This document shows positions 49,901 through 57,867 of a stretch of 64,000 bases of DNA, piece by piece. This DNA comes from Chamaelirium japonicum (Eukaryota > Streptophyta > Magnoliopsida > Liliales > Melanthiaceae): assembly GCA_947650365.1 (NCBI GenBank), contig OX393550.1, positions 95,274,951 to 95,338,950 of the forward strand, read 5' to 3'. Below the pieces are notes generated by a model. That model did not search any database. It saw nothing but the letters and a program-made list of their open reading frames with translations, and had not been told where the DNA came from. Made by a program: the position numbers and the translations under genes. The first letter of the stretch is position 1, and each line of letters opens with the position of its first letter.

Positions 49901-49908
49901 TGCGCCAT
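37927..49908 (-). CDS. rRNA-processing protein EFG1-like, seven exons
   Basis: Start at ATG 49908 (MAHGGYVRRRVEDRRPLGRR). Exons: 49908-49756, 45892-45763, 45643-45516, 45147-45009, 44686-44575, 38354-38291 and 38202-37927. All introns are GT-AG and the phases agree, giving 334 codons without a stop. Conserved blocks in order: KPKSVTLKNRIRSIERLLRK; a basic coiled-coil-like region with KDLKDQQEVQNRLAIEHKI and ERRKIERMIRRLEKQQR; FFPKSEKYLPLF; RKQIKANLMAAAASGKDLE; an acidic DFFLNGSSSDE segment; SGKAASGMSSDEKNQ; SARALMPPPRP; and a lysine-rich nuclear-localisation-like tail HKPRRKRRPKKKKQ. This is the plant EFG1 family, nucleolar proteins of 18S rRNA maturation in yeast. The stop codon lies in a further exon; an acceptor at 36157 would add Val-stop (TGA at 36153-36151). 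Introns 1 (3.9 kb) and 5 (6.2 kb) contain most of the local transposons. No inactivating change was seen. Confidence 0.92.
38935..39115. repeat. Perfect 91-bp tandem duplication in EFG1 intron 5
   Basis: Two adjacent copies (38935-39025 and 39026-39115) of a unit starting AAATAAAACATAGTGCGG and ending CTAGTCGTGCT, with no difference that I can see. Either very recent or an assembly collapse/expansion. Confidence 0.93.
39379..40165. repeat. 228-bp tandem duplication; second copy interrupted by a MITE
   Basis: Copy 1 is 39379-39606 and copy 2 starts at 39607, both with GAGAAGCTGTGAGGTTGCA. They differ at only a few positions. Copy 2 holds the 321-bp MITE at 39756-40076, after which the unit resumes and ends near 40165. 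Copy 1 therefore shows the uninterrupted target. Confidence 0.93.
39756..40076. mobile_element. hAT MITE (321 bp, TSD GTCACAAG)
   Basis: It starts CAAGGTTTAAAATCACGG and ends (reverse complement) CAGGGTTTTAAATCTCGG, with perfect 8-bp duplications GTCACAAG at 39748-39755 and 40077-40084. The interior consists of CCGGTACGTACCGG and CCGGCCGATACGG motifs around an A-rich centre and is strongly palindromic. It is related to 16350-16635. Confidence 0.96.
40166..40592. other. EFG1 intron 5 sequence, nothing recognised
   Basis: Contains a short CTCTCTCTCTCTTTCTCTC stretch near 40505. A - strand frame at 40679-40302 resembles no known protein. Confidence 0.4.
40593..40937. mobile_element. hAT MITE (345 bp, CAGTGTTACCAAAGTCG termini)
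   Basis: The left end is CAGTGTTACCAAAGTCG; the right end in reverse complement is CAATGTTACCAAGTCGG. The flanks GTTAGGAT (40585-40592) and GTTAGCAT (40938-40945) match at 7 of 8 positions. The inside has repeated AAAAAGTCG and a T/C-rich part. It is related to the MITE in copia A and to 1470-3059. Confidence 0.9.
41106..41290. mobile_element. hAT MITE (185 bp, TSD GTATAAAT)
   Basis: The left end is CATTGTTCAAAAACTCG and the right end in reverse complement CAGTGTTTTAAAACTCAG, with perfect 8-bp duplications GTATAAAT at 41098-41105 and 41291-41298. The inside is built of ACTCGAC/GAGTCGA motifs in both orientations. Non-coding. Confidence 0.94.
41590..43724 (+). mobile_element. Solo LTR (2135 bp, TSD CTAAA) in EFG1 intron 5
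   Basis: TGTTAGG...CCAACA, bounded by perfect CTAAA copies at 41585-41589 and 43725-43729. There is no gag, pol or primer-binding site, so it is a solo LTR left by LTR-LTR recombination. A promoter-like part (42960-43260) has four GGCCGGCC octamers and CCCTATATATAGGG as TATA candidate, followed by a CT-rich leader. The U3-like part resembles 31300-31930. Frames at 43006-43542 on the - strand are not supported as genes. Confidence 0.93.
43730..44574. other. EFG1 intron 5, nothing further recognised
   Basis: AT-rich; a cluster of GTGATTGTGCAATCACAT-like palindromes near 44290-44360 resembles motifs near 16920-17060. Confidence 0.4.
46000..46889. other. EFG1 intron 1, left part; nothing recognised
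   Basis: AT-rich with no conserved protein block. From about 46540 the composition shifts towards the GC content of the repeat that follows at 46890. Confidence 0.4.
46890..48845. mobile_element. Decayed element with two direct repeats of about 470 bp around a gypsy RT fragment
   Basis: 46895-47380 and 48385-48845 are direct repeats sharing AAATTGGTGGGCTTGTT, AGTGTGCTTCTTGCTTTGAGCAG, CACGTGCCACCATC and GCGCTACATT/GTGCTACATT blocks in order, with perhaps 70-75% identity. Between them the - strand encodes gypsy RT pieces. The repeats could be old LTRs, but the TG...CA ends and a duplication could not be fixed. Confidence 0.55.
47395..47825 (-). pseudogene. Ty3/gypsy reverse transcriptase fragment, active site lost
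   Basis: Consecutive - strand residues include VVFPKKKGKIQSCVNFFDLNQ, then ACPKECFPLSQISQLVDSAAG, an amber codon, CYKAMLFSLNNVDTTYQRLV and QIGRNVEVNVDNLLVKS. The family has YVDD in the last block; here it is NVDN, so two key positions are changed. It lies inside EFG1 intron 1 in the same orientation as the gene. Confidence 0.85.
48846..49640 (+). other. LTR-like block in EFG1 intron 1, unassigned
   Basis: Features of an LTR: repeated CCACCGCCCC/ACACCGCC motifs (49220-49410), a TTTACTATGAAAGGAGG promoter-like stretch (49455), TGAATAAAGAGC (49540, poly-A-signal-like) and CTTCGACCAAGAAGAAG (49595). Boundaries and duplication were not identified. Confidence 0.35.
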
Positions 49909-50402
49909 CGGCTCCGGTGATTCACCGACGGTGAGGATCCTGGATTGCTTCCGGCGATCCCAACCGAGCGAAAATGGGTTGGGAGGCTGCAGGTGGAGCG
50001 CGAGCTCGGGAGCTCGGGAGCTTTTTTAGGGTTCCGACGGTATGAGCTTTTAGGTTTGGCAGGAGGGGGCCACAGATCGGCCAGCCGTCAGCTGGGTTTT
50101 GCTACTTGCACCCACCCGCCAAATTGATATGAGCACCCACACCGTAATGGGTAGCATCACTTTGACGAGGGCACCATAATTTCTCTTACATTCAATCTTA
50201 CTTTTGTCCGCCGCCACCCTCCGCTTCCTTTTTTTCCTCCCACTCTTCCTCCCTTCCCCCTCCTCCTGACTCTGATCTGTCGTCGCCGCGTCTACCCTCC
50301 AATCTCTTTCCTCCTCCTCCTCCTCTCCTTTCATCTTCCTCCTCCCTCCTTGCTGAAAAGCCTAACCTCGTGAAGATGTGTTTGTCGCAATCAAACAACA
50401 AG
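49909..50402. promoter_or_regulatory. EFG1 upstream region, possibly a shared divergent promoter
   Basis: The space between the EFG1 ATG (- strand) and the gypsy insertion. The right part (50205-50350) is a strong CT/TCC-rich tract typical of plant 5' leaders for a + strand transcript. It is followed by ATG at 50376 with a short frame (MCLSQSNNK) that reaches an AAG/GTGTGT donor-like site exactly at the insertion. No TATA box is evident on either strand. A divergent gene is only an inference. Confidence 0.35.
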
Positions 50403-50407
50403 GTGTG

Positions 50408-51840
50408 TGTGTACCTTTCTCTCTCGGGGTTGGCCACGCAACAAACACCCCCCCCCCATGGGCTTCGGTCGGCAGGTCATCAGACAAAGGAGGGGGCAGC
50501 ACCCCCACCCATGGGCTCGGTCGGCATGTCATCAGACAAAGGGGGGCAGCACCCCCCCTAGCTCGGTCGGTCGGTCACCAGACGGAAAGGGGGGGGGGGG
50601 GTCGGTCGGCATGTCACCAGACAAAAGGGGGCAGCACCCCCCCCCCCCCCCCTCTCTCTCTCTACTTGGGTCGGCATGTCACCAGACCAAAAGGGGGGGG
50701 GGGGGGGGGGGGGTCGGTCGACATGTCACCAGACAAAAGGGGGCAGCATCCCCCCCCCTCTCTCTACTTGGGTTGGCATGTCACCAGACCAAAAGGGGGG
50801 GGGGGGGGGGGGGGGGGGGGTCGGTCGGCCGGTCACCAAACCAAGGAGGCAACACCCCCCACCCCCCCTCTTTGGTTCGGTCGGCATGTCACCAAGGGAG
50901 GAGCGAGCACCCCCCCCCCCCCTCTCTACTTCGGTCGGCATGTCACCAGACCAAGGGGGGTCGGCCATGCAACAACCCCTCTCTCTCTCTCTCTCGATGG
51001 GACGTGCAACGAGCCGAGGTGTGAAGCAGCAGTCGAACCCGGAGATCTCGCGGTGCTGACAACGCTCCGCGATTTCCGGCCCAAAGTTACCAGGTGTCAA
51101 CCGTGCGCCACGTCACCGCGGCGGTTGAGCTCATTGCGGGGACACGTCACCCACCCGATTTTCGCGGAGCGTCGTAACCGTCACCCCACCACTATAAAAG
51201 GGGACCTACCCCTTCAGCAAGAGGAGGAAGAATTCTAGAGGAAACGCTGCCTGTTTCGTCCCGGAATTCATGGAGCTGCGGAGGTCGGTCGGTAGGTAGC
51301 CAGAGACTGTCTGCGGAGGTCGGTCGGTAGCCAGATATTGTCTACAGCAACCGGTAGCCAGATACTGTCCGCAGCGACCGATAGCCAGATACTGTCTGCA
51401 GACTGTCTGCGGTCGGTAGGTAGCCAGAGACTGTCTGCGGAGGCCGGTTGGTAGGTAGCCAGAGACTGTCTGCGGAGGCCGGTCGGTAGCCAGATACTGT
51501 CTGCAGCGACCGATAGCCAGATACTGTCCGCAGCGACCGGTAGCCAGATACTGTCTGCAGCAACCGATAGTCAGACGCTACCTGCAGTGGTCGGTAGTCT
51601 GAGTGAAATTACAGAGGTCGGTAGTTTGGGAGACCGGTCCTCGGGGTTTGTAATTGGGGTTAAGGTGAGAGATTGTACCCGAAAAGATAGTTCTAGTGCA
51701 TTCTCGCCCCACCCGTGGTTTTTTCCCCTTCGACGTTACGAAGGGGTTTTTCCACGTAACTACTGTCTTCACTCTTCTCTTTGGCTTGTTGGATTGTGCT
51801 TGCCACCCGAACCGCCCGGTTCGACTAAAAACCCTCCACA
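50408..51840 (+). repeat. Gypsy 5' LTR (1433 bp)
   Basis: U3 carries about ten imperfect units around CGG(C)ATGTCACCAGAC followed by A-tracts, G runs of up to about 25 and C runs. A TATA box CCACTATAAAAGGGG lies at 51188-51202. Downstream is a second array of about 30-bp units around GGTAGCCAGA(T/G)ACTGTCTGC (51290-51560). Long + strand frames (50378-51238) are repeat artefacts. Confidence 0.94.
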
Positions 51841-51844
51841 ATCT

Positions 51845-51861
51845 TGGCGCCGTCTGTGGGA
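51845..51861 (+). promoter_or_regulatory. Gypsy primer-binding site
   Basis: TGGCGCCGTCTGTGGGA starts four bases after the 5' LTR. It matches the TGGCGCCG... site class used by plant Athila/Tat-type elements; I do not assign the tRNA with certainty. Confidence 0.85.
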
Positions 51862-51967
51862 TAGTCTTCGAGACTTCCTACTAGAACTTTCGACTGTTGA
51901 CCCGTAGGTGTCGACCAATCCGAGGCTACCTGCAACCAGCAATCCACGACCACATGGTTGAAGAACG

Positions 51968-53540
51968 ATGGCCTATAGACCGTATCGTACCCGCTCGACG
52001 TCGCAGCTCCCGTCCGAAGCCGCACCACTCGGGGATGCTGATGACGTCGGGGGTCTTGTTCAACCATCAGCGGACACGGAGCGCGCAGTCCCGCTAGTGA
52101 ATCCCATACTGGGGGTCGGGGACTCCAGTCAAGCTCCGATAGCAACCCTGGCTCCACTAACAGGGGGTCTGTCGGAAGCTTTTCTGGCCACAATGATGAT
52201 GACCCAGCAAGCTCTCACCACCCAGCTCCAAACGATGCAGCGCAACTACGAGGAGTTGCGTGACTTCGTGCGGACCGCACCGCCGGGTGGTCTACTCAAT
52301 CAGGGCATGTTGGCCCAAGCGGGACAGAGCCTCCCCACTCAAGCTGCCCCACCAGTGCAAATGCAGCCGCAACCAATGCCTCAGGTGGAGGTCAGGGTTA
52401 ATCGCTCGGTGGAGGTCCAAAGTGTGAATCCCGACGGGCGAGACTCGAGTAGCCCGGAGCCTACGGAAAGAAACAAACACGCTCGAGCTGTGTCGGCACG
52501 CTCGGATGTCTGGTCCCGGCTCGGAGCACACCCCCGATAGCCGCCTGCCTCCAAGCATCACTCGAAGACGGACTCGGCACAAGTGCATCACCCGAAGCGA
52601 GATGAAGAACATCATCGTCAACCGAGTGATAGTCATCACACTCGGATGACGCCAGCCAGTCGGCAGCCGTCTCATACTACTGATCGGAGGAGCGTACATG
52701 AACGCATTCGGGTACATGCGTCGGAGCGACTCGGGGATCGAGAGGAGATCCAGCGAGACCGATCGGGGGTCCGAGCTCCCGACCGGCTGGAGGAAGTCGT
52801 CATTCGAGGAGCCACGCGGTCGCCGCTTGTCGAGAAGCTACTCCGAGAGCCATTCCCTCGGGGGTGGAATCCTCCACGCCTTCCCAAGTTCGACGGATCG
52901 AAAAACCCGGTGGAGCACGTACTGGCTTTCCGGGATGCTCTGGTCCCCCACGAGGATGATCATATTCTCTGCCGGACCTTCGCCAACAGCTTGTCGGGAA
53001 CACCTCTCGAGTGGTTCCACAAGCTCAGGCCCTCGTCCATCTTCTCGTTCTCAGAGCTGAGCACGCGGTTCATCGACCAATACCGATGCAATCACCGGGA
53101 GCTGAAGACTCTGGAGTCACTCTTCGGGATGAGTATGACCCAGAAGGAGACGCTCCGACAATTCTACCATAGGTTCAGGTCCGAGTACCTGAGCTTGGCG
53201 GACGCAGACGGGCAGGATCGTATGGTGATCGCGGCCTTCAAGAACGCCATTCAGCCTACCTAGCTCGTCAATGCGTCGCTCATCAAGCGAACCCCGGAGA
53301 CGATTGACGAGCTGTCGAGACGCGTTGAGAAGTACATCAAGATCGAAGACGCGGACCGCAAGAGGAAGGCGGTGGAAACCAGGGCCCCGCACCAGGGCTA
53401 CGCCAAGCCAGCTGCCGTGAAGAACGTCAACAAGCAGCAGGGGGATGCGACACGGCACGAGGCGAAGCGGCAAAGGCAAGACAGGCCAGCGAGGCCGCAG
53501 TGGAACAGAGAGTTCACAGTACTGAACGCCCCCATAGACA
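51968..53540 (+). pseudogene. Gypsy gag, degenerate
   Basis: The frame from ATG 51968 (MAYRPYRTRSTS) is interrupted by amber codons at 52538 and 53261 but stays in register. It contains a glutamine/proline-rich N-terminal part and a basic linker. The Retrotrans_gag core follows (about 52830-53260: WNPPRLPKFDGSKNPVEHV, LEWFHKLRPSSIFSF, LRQFYHRFRSEYL), then LIKRTPETIDELSRRVEKY. A frameshift near 53540 leads into the knuckle-like CEYHQGQGHTTLQC frame. Gag would form the particle shell; this copy is broken. Confidence 0.88.
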
Positions 53541-54590
53541 GATCCTGGAAGCTATCAAGGGCTAACCATACTTCAAGTGGGCGCAACCGCTTGAGCCCGG
53601 GGAGAAGGGAGCCAGAGATGCATCAAGGTACTGCGAGTACCATCAAGGCCAAGGTCACACCACCTTGCAGTGCCGGGCGCTCAAGCTTCATATTGAAGAT
53701 CTCATTGAGGCTGGCCACCTTGGCTGCTTCATTGACCTCCCTCAACGTAAGGAGACTAAGGCTGTAGGGGAAGTCCAGCGAGGAGCGACGGCACAGCGCT
53801 TACCGGGTCCTCCGCCAGAAAGGCGCCAGCTCCGAGAGGTAGATGCAGTCTACGGGTACCATGGCCCGGTACCATCTTCAAATGCCGTCGACCGACATGT
53901 GCGACATATTGAACAAACAAGGCAAGTCCACCATGTGGTACTCGACCCTGTCATCCGTCCCGAGCCAAGAGTAGAAGCTGCAGTACAGTTTTTGGCGGCT
54001 GATCTGGTCGGAATAGAGAGGCCTCACAACCATCCCCTGGTCATACGGCTCCAGATAGCCAATTGCCTAGTGAAGAGAATTCTGGTCGACACCGGAAGTT
54101 CGGTAGATGTGCTCTTCCTCAGCGCCTTCGACGCCATGCAGCTAGATCGCGGACAGATGACCGAGTCGTCGTTGACGATAATGGGCTTCACGGGGGAGGC
54201 TGCAAGGGTGGTTGGTGAGATCACCCTCCCGATCACAACAGGGTATCTCACTAGTCTTATCTGGTTCATTGTGATCGAAGCTCACTCGGCGTACAACATC
54301 ATCCTCGGAAGGCCATGGCTCCACCACTTGGATGCGGTCCCCTCGTCGGCCCACTGAAGTTTTGGACCGACAAGGGCGTGATGAGCATTCGAGGTGACCA
54401 GTCCTCGGCAGCCAAGTGTGAGCTCAGTGCCATCCATCTGAAGACGACATGCCAAATTGAGGGAGGAGAACCAGGTGGAGGCGGCACTGAGTTGGGCATC
54501 CTCAACCTCTGGACTGTGAAGCAGAGTCAAGAAGCTCCAACGTTCCAGCTCCGCGCCCGATCAAGCGTAGGAGCGCGAGGGGGCTAACCC
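53541..54590 (+). pseudogene. Gypsy nucleocapsid/protease region, frameshifted
   Basis: After the shift the frame reads CEYHQGQGHTTLQC (knuckle-like, about 53625-53670), then the aspartic protease with RILVDTGSSVDVLFLSAFDAM near 54080 and the flap-side block YNIILGRPWLHHLDAV near 54295-54340. The catalytic DTGS is intact. A second shift near 54350 continues with FWTDKGVMSIRGDQSSA before a TAA near 54585. Confidence 0.9.
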
Positions 54591-54596
54591 CTTGTG

Positions 54597-54960
54597 AAGA
54601 CCGACCTGTCAGCTGAACTTAAAGAGCTGACAGTGTCGGGGGACCTGCTGAAGAGCGACCTGTCAGCTGAACGTAAAGAGCTGACAGTGTCGGGGGACTT
54701 GCTGAAGACCGACATGTCAGCTGAACGTAAAGAGCTGACAGTATCGGGGGACCTACAGAAGACCGACCATTCAGTTGAACGTAAAGAACTGAATGCGCCA
54801 AGGAGCTTGAAGAAGGCCGGTCAGTTAGCTGAACTTAAAGAGCTAACTGGTCCGAGTGACCCGATGGAGACTGACCTACCAGCTGAAGGTAAAGAGCTGA
54901 GCAGGATGACGCACCCTCAGAAGACCGACCGACCAGTTGAATCTAAAGAACCGGACGAGT
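54597..54960 (+). repeat. 54-bp tandem repeats with conserved hairpins between protease and RT
   Basis: GACCTGTC/GACATGTC/GACCATTC landmarks recur every 54 bp (54603, 54657, 54711, 54765), then more loosely to about 54960. In one frame they read SAE(L/R)KELTVSGDLLKTD repeats of 18 residues. Each unit carries two arms around a 10-base loop of the GAAC.TAAAG type: CTGTCAGCT/AGCTGACAG (54606-54633), CATTCAGTT/AACTGAATG (54768-54795), CAGTTAGCT/AGCTAACTG (54822-54849). The arms change together between units. Confidence 0.9.
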
Positions 54961-54984
54961 TGGAGAGCCCGAACGCGGAGTAGG

Positions 54985-56720
54985 AGGAGTCGCCTGCCGT
55001 CGAGCCAATTCTGCCCGTGGACTTATGAGAAGTGGGTCATATATCCGAGGATAACTTTTCTCGGGTCGCGACTGCCGAAGCATCATGCCGAAGATATGAC
55101 GGTATTTCTCAAGGCAAACCTGGACATGTTCGCATGGTCAGTTGAAGATATGCCAGGCATCCACCCCGAGGTAGCTTGTCATCACCTCAACATTCGAGAA
55201 GGAGCTGCACCTGTACGCCAGAAACCCCGGTCGCTAGCACCGAAAAAAGCAGCAGCTGTCAACATGGAGGTAGAGAAGCTGCTACGAGCGGGCATCATCA
55301 GAGAGGCTCGGTACCCGAAGTGGATCGCTAACGTGGTCGCCGTCCCCAAGAAGTCCGGAGCCATTCGGGTCTGCATCGATTTCACAAATCTCAACTAGGC
55401 ATGCCCAAAGGATAGCTACCCGCTATCGCGCATCGATACCCTGGTGGATTCCACGGCGGGACACGAGAGGCTCTCGTTCATGGACGGGTACTCGGGCTAT
55501 CATCAGATCCCCATGAATCCGGAGGACCAGGAGCACACGACCTTCGTCACGGGTCGAGGGCTCTACTGCTATAAGATGATGCCATTCGGATTGAAGAACG
55601 CGGGGGCGACGTACCAAAGGCTGGTGAACAAGATGTTCGTCGACCAAATCGGAAGGAACGTGGAGGTCTACGTCGACGACTTGCTTGTGAAGAGTCAGGC
55701 TGAGGATACGCATATGCAAGACCTGGAGGAAACCTTCGCAACCTTGCGGAGGTACAGCATGAAGTTGAACCCGGCCAAGTGCGCCTTCGGCGTAATGTCG
55801 GGAAAATTCCTGGGATACTTGGTCACCCGACGGGGGATCGAAGCCAACCCGGAGCAGATCCGTGCTTTAGAGGAGATGCCATCACCAAAGTCACGAAAGA
55901 AAGTCCAGAAGCTGACCGGACGGATCAATGCCCTCAATCGCTTCATATCAAAGTCCTCAGACCGGTGTCGGCCCCTGTTCGAGAGGCTGAGTAAGCTTGC
56001 ACCTTTCAACTAGGACCAACGCTGTGAAGAAGCATTTCAGGAGCTGAAGACGTATCTTGGCCGACCCCCTATCTTGACAGCCCCCTAGCCAGGTGCAACG
56101 CTGGGGGTGTATCTTTCCGTATCGGAGGCAGCAATCAGCGTTGTACTGATATGCGAGAGTGAAGGAGTGGAGAAGCCTGTCTACTACGTCAGCCGCATTA
56201 TGACGTCAGCTGAAACTCGGTACGCGCAGATCGAACAAGTAGCCCTGGCATTAGTGTACGTGTCAAGGAGGCTTCGCCCGTACTTCGTCGCTCACCCCAT
56301 CGAGGTCATCACCGAGCACCCCCTGAAGGAAGTACTGGATAACTCTACTCGGGCAGGTCAGCTGAGCAAGTGGGATGCAGAGCTGCAAGAGTTTGGTCCT
56401 CGGTATGTGCCTCGGAAAGCAGTCAAGGGCCAATCACTTGCGGACTTCTTCAGCGATTTCCCAACGGAAGACACTGCTCCGGTGCCAGAGACGTTAGAAG
56501 ACCTATCGGTAGCTGCCGGTCGACCCGTGGGAGTCGGTGCGGCAGCAGGACAGGAGAACGAAGGAAAAGGCTGGAGATTGTTCGTGGATGGCTCGTCGTG
56601 CGCAGTCGGGAGTGGTATGGGGGTAGTCCTAGTAACCCCCGATCACACGAAGCTCGAAAAGTCAGTGCGGCTACTTTTCCCGACGACGAACAACAAAGCT
56701 GAGTATGAGGCGATACTGAC
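54985..56720 (+). pseudogene. Gypsy reverse transcriptase and dual RNase H, with amber codons
   Basis: One frame throughout. N-terminal block HHLNIREGAAPVRQKPR; RT fingers and palm VVAVPKKSGAIRVCIDFTNLN, then ACPKDSYPLSRID, FMDGYSGYHQIPM, MMPFGLKNAGATYQRLVNKM and an intact YVDD near 55671-55682. The connection and first RNase H follow (VYLSVSEAAISVVL, AETRYAQIEQVALALVY). The second, archaeal-type RNase H reads LFVDGSSCAVGSGMGVVLV and NNKAEYEAIL, ending abruptly at 56720 where the tandem array starts. Nonsense codons, all TAG, occur at 55396, 56011 and 56086. A copying enzyme made from this copy would be truncated. Confidence 0.93.
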
Positions 56721-57686
56721 AGGACCCTGCGAAGGGCGAGACCGGCTGGTGAACACCTTGGAAGATAGGTCGACAGACCCCGCCGGGGTACGACCGATCG
56801 ACCAACCTAAACCAAGTGGTACATAATACTCCGAGCGAGTTCTACCACTTGGCCGATCGGTCAACAGGACCCTGCGAAGGGCGAGACCCGCCGGTGAACA
56901 CCTAGGAAGATCGGTCGACAGACCCCGCCGGGGTACGACTGGTTGACCAACCTAAACCAAATGGTACGTAACACTCCGAGCGAGTTCTACCACTTGGCTA
57001 ATCGGTCGACAAGACCCCGCGAAGGGCGAGACCGGCCAGTGAACACCTTGGAAGATCGGTCGACAGACCCCGCCGGGGTACGACCGGTCGACCAACCTAA
57101 ACCAAGTGGTACATAACACTCCGAGCGAGTTCTACCACTTGGCCGACCGGTCGACAGGACCCTACAAAGGGCGAGACCAGCCGGTGAACACCTAGGAAGA
57201 TCGGTCGACAGACCTCGCCGGGGTACGACCGGTTGACAAACCTAAACCAAGTGGTACATAACACTCCGAGCGAGTTCTACCACTTGGCCGACCGGTCGAC
57301 AGGTCCCTGCGAAGGGCGTGACCGACCGGTGAATACCTAGGAAGATCGGTCGACAGACCCCGCCGGGGTACGACCTGTTGACCAACCTAAACCAAGTGGT
57401 ACGTAACACTTCGAGCGAGTTCTACCACTTGGCCGATCGGTCGACAGGACCCTGCGAAGGGCGAGACCGGCCGGTAAACACCTTGGAAGATCGATCGACA
57501 GACCCCGCCGGGGTACGACCGGTCGACCAACCTAAACCAAGTGGTACATAACACTCCGAGCGAGCTCTACCACTTGGCCGACCGGTCGATAGGTCCCTGC
57601 GAAGAGCGTGACCGGCCGGTGAACACCTGGGAGGATCAGTCGACAGACCCCTTGGGGGTACGATCGATCGACCAACGCAAACTAAG
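56721..57686 (+). repeat. 145-bp tandem array (6.7 copies) replacing the gypsy integrase region
   Basis: Units begin AGGACCCTGCGAAGGGCGAG or variants at 56721, 56866, 57011, 57156, 57301, 57446 and 57591, i.e. an exact 145-bp period. Each holds GGTCGACAGACCCCGCCGGGG, AACCTAAACCAA.TGGTAC and CGAGCGAGTTCTACCACTTGG. The first unit joins directly to the truncated second RNase H. Confidence 0.96.
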
Positions 57687-57867
57687 GCGGGCATACAAAC
57701 CGAGATAGGCATGCACGTCGGGGTGCACGTGCAAACCGAGGCGGGCATGCAAACCGAGGCGGGCGCGCAAGTCGAGGCTGACATGCGGAATGAGGCTGCA
57801 CACAAATCGAGGCAAAGTGATCCTGACCTGACGGGACCGAAGACCGCCCGGTCAGGAGGGGGTATTG
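57687..57867 (+). repeat. Short GAGGCGGGCATGCAAACC-type repeats and polypurine tract
   Basis: About six imperfect 18-bp units (AAACCGAGGCGGGCATGC and variants, 57690-57800), then unique sequence and the AGGAGGGGG tract at 57855-57863 just before the 3' LTR. Confidence 0.8.

Noticed and set aside
50378..51238. Long + strand open frame (286 codons) at the start of the gypsy 5' LTR, and its counterpart at 57711-58646
   Set aside because: They run through the LTR G/C-run repeats, change with run length between the two LTRs and read as glycine/proline/histidine low complexity.
51342..51563. TVSGYRSLQ-repeat proteins on the - strand of both gypsy LTRs
   Set aside because: Translation of the 30-bp LTR array; no independent evidence of coding.
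56721..57686. CRISPR-like array of regular repeats
   Set aside because: The 145-bp units are contiguous without unique spacers and sit inside a plant retrotransposon.
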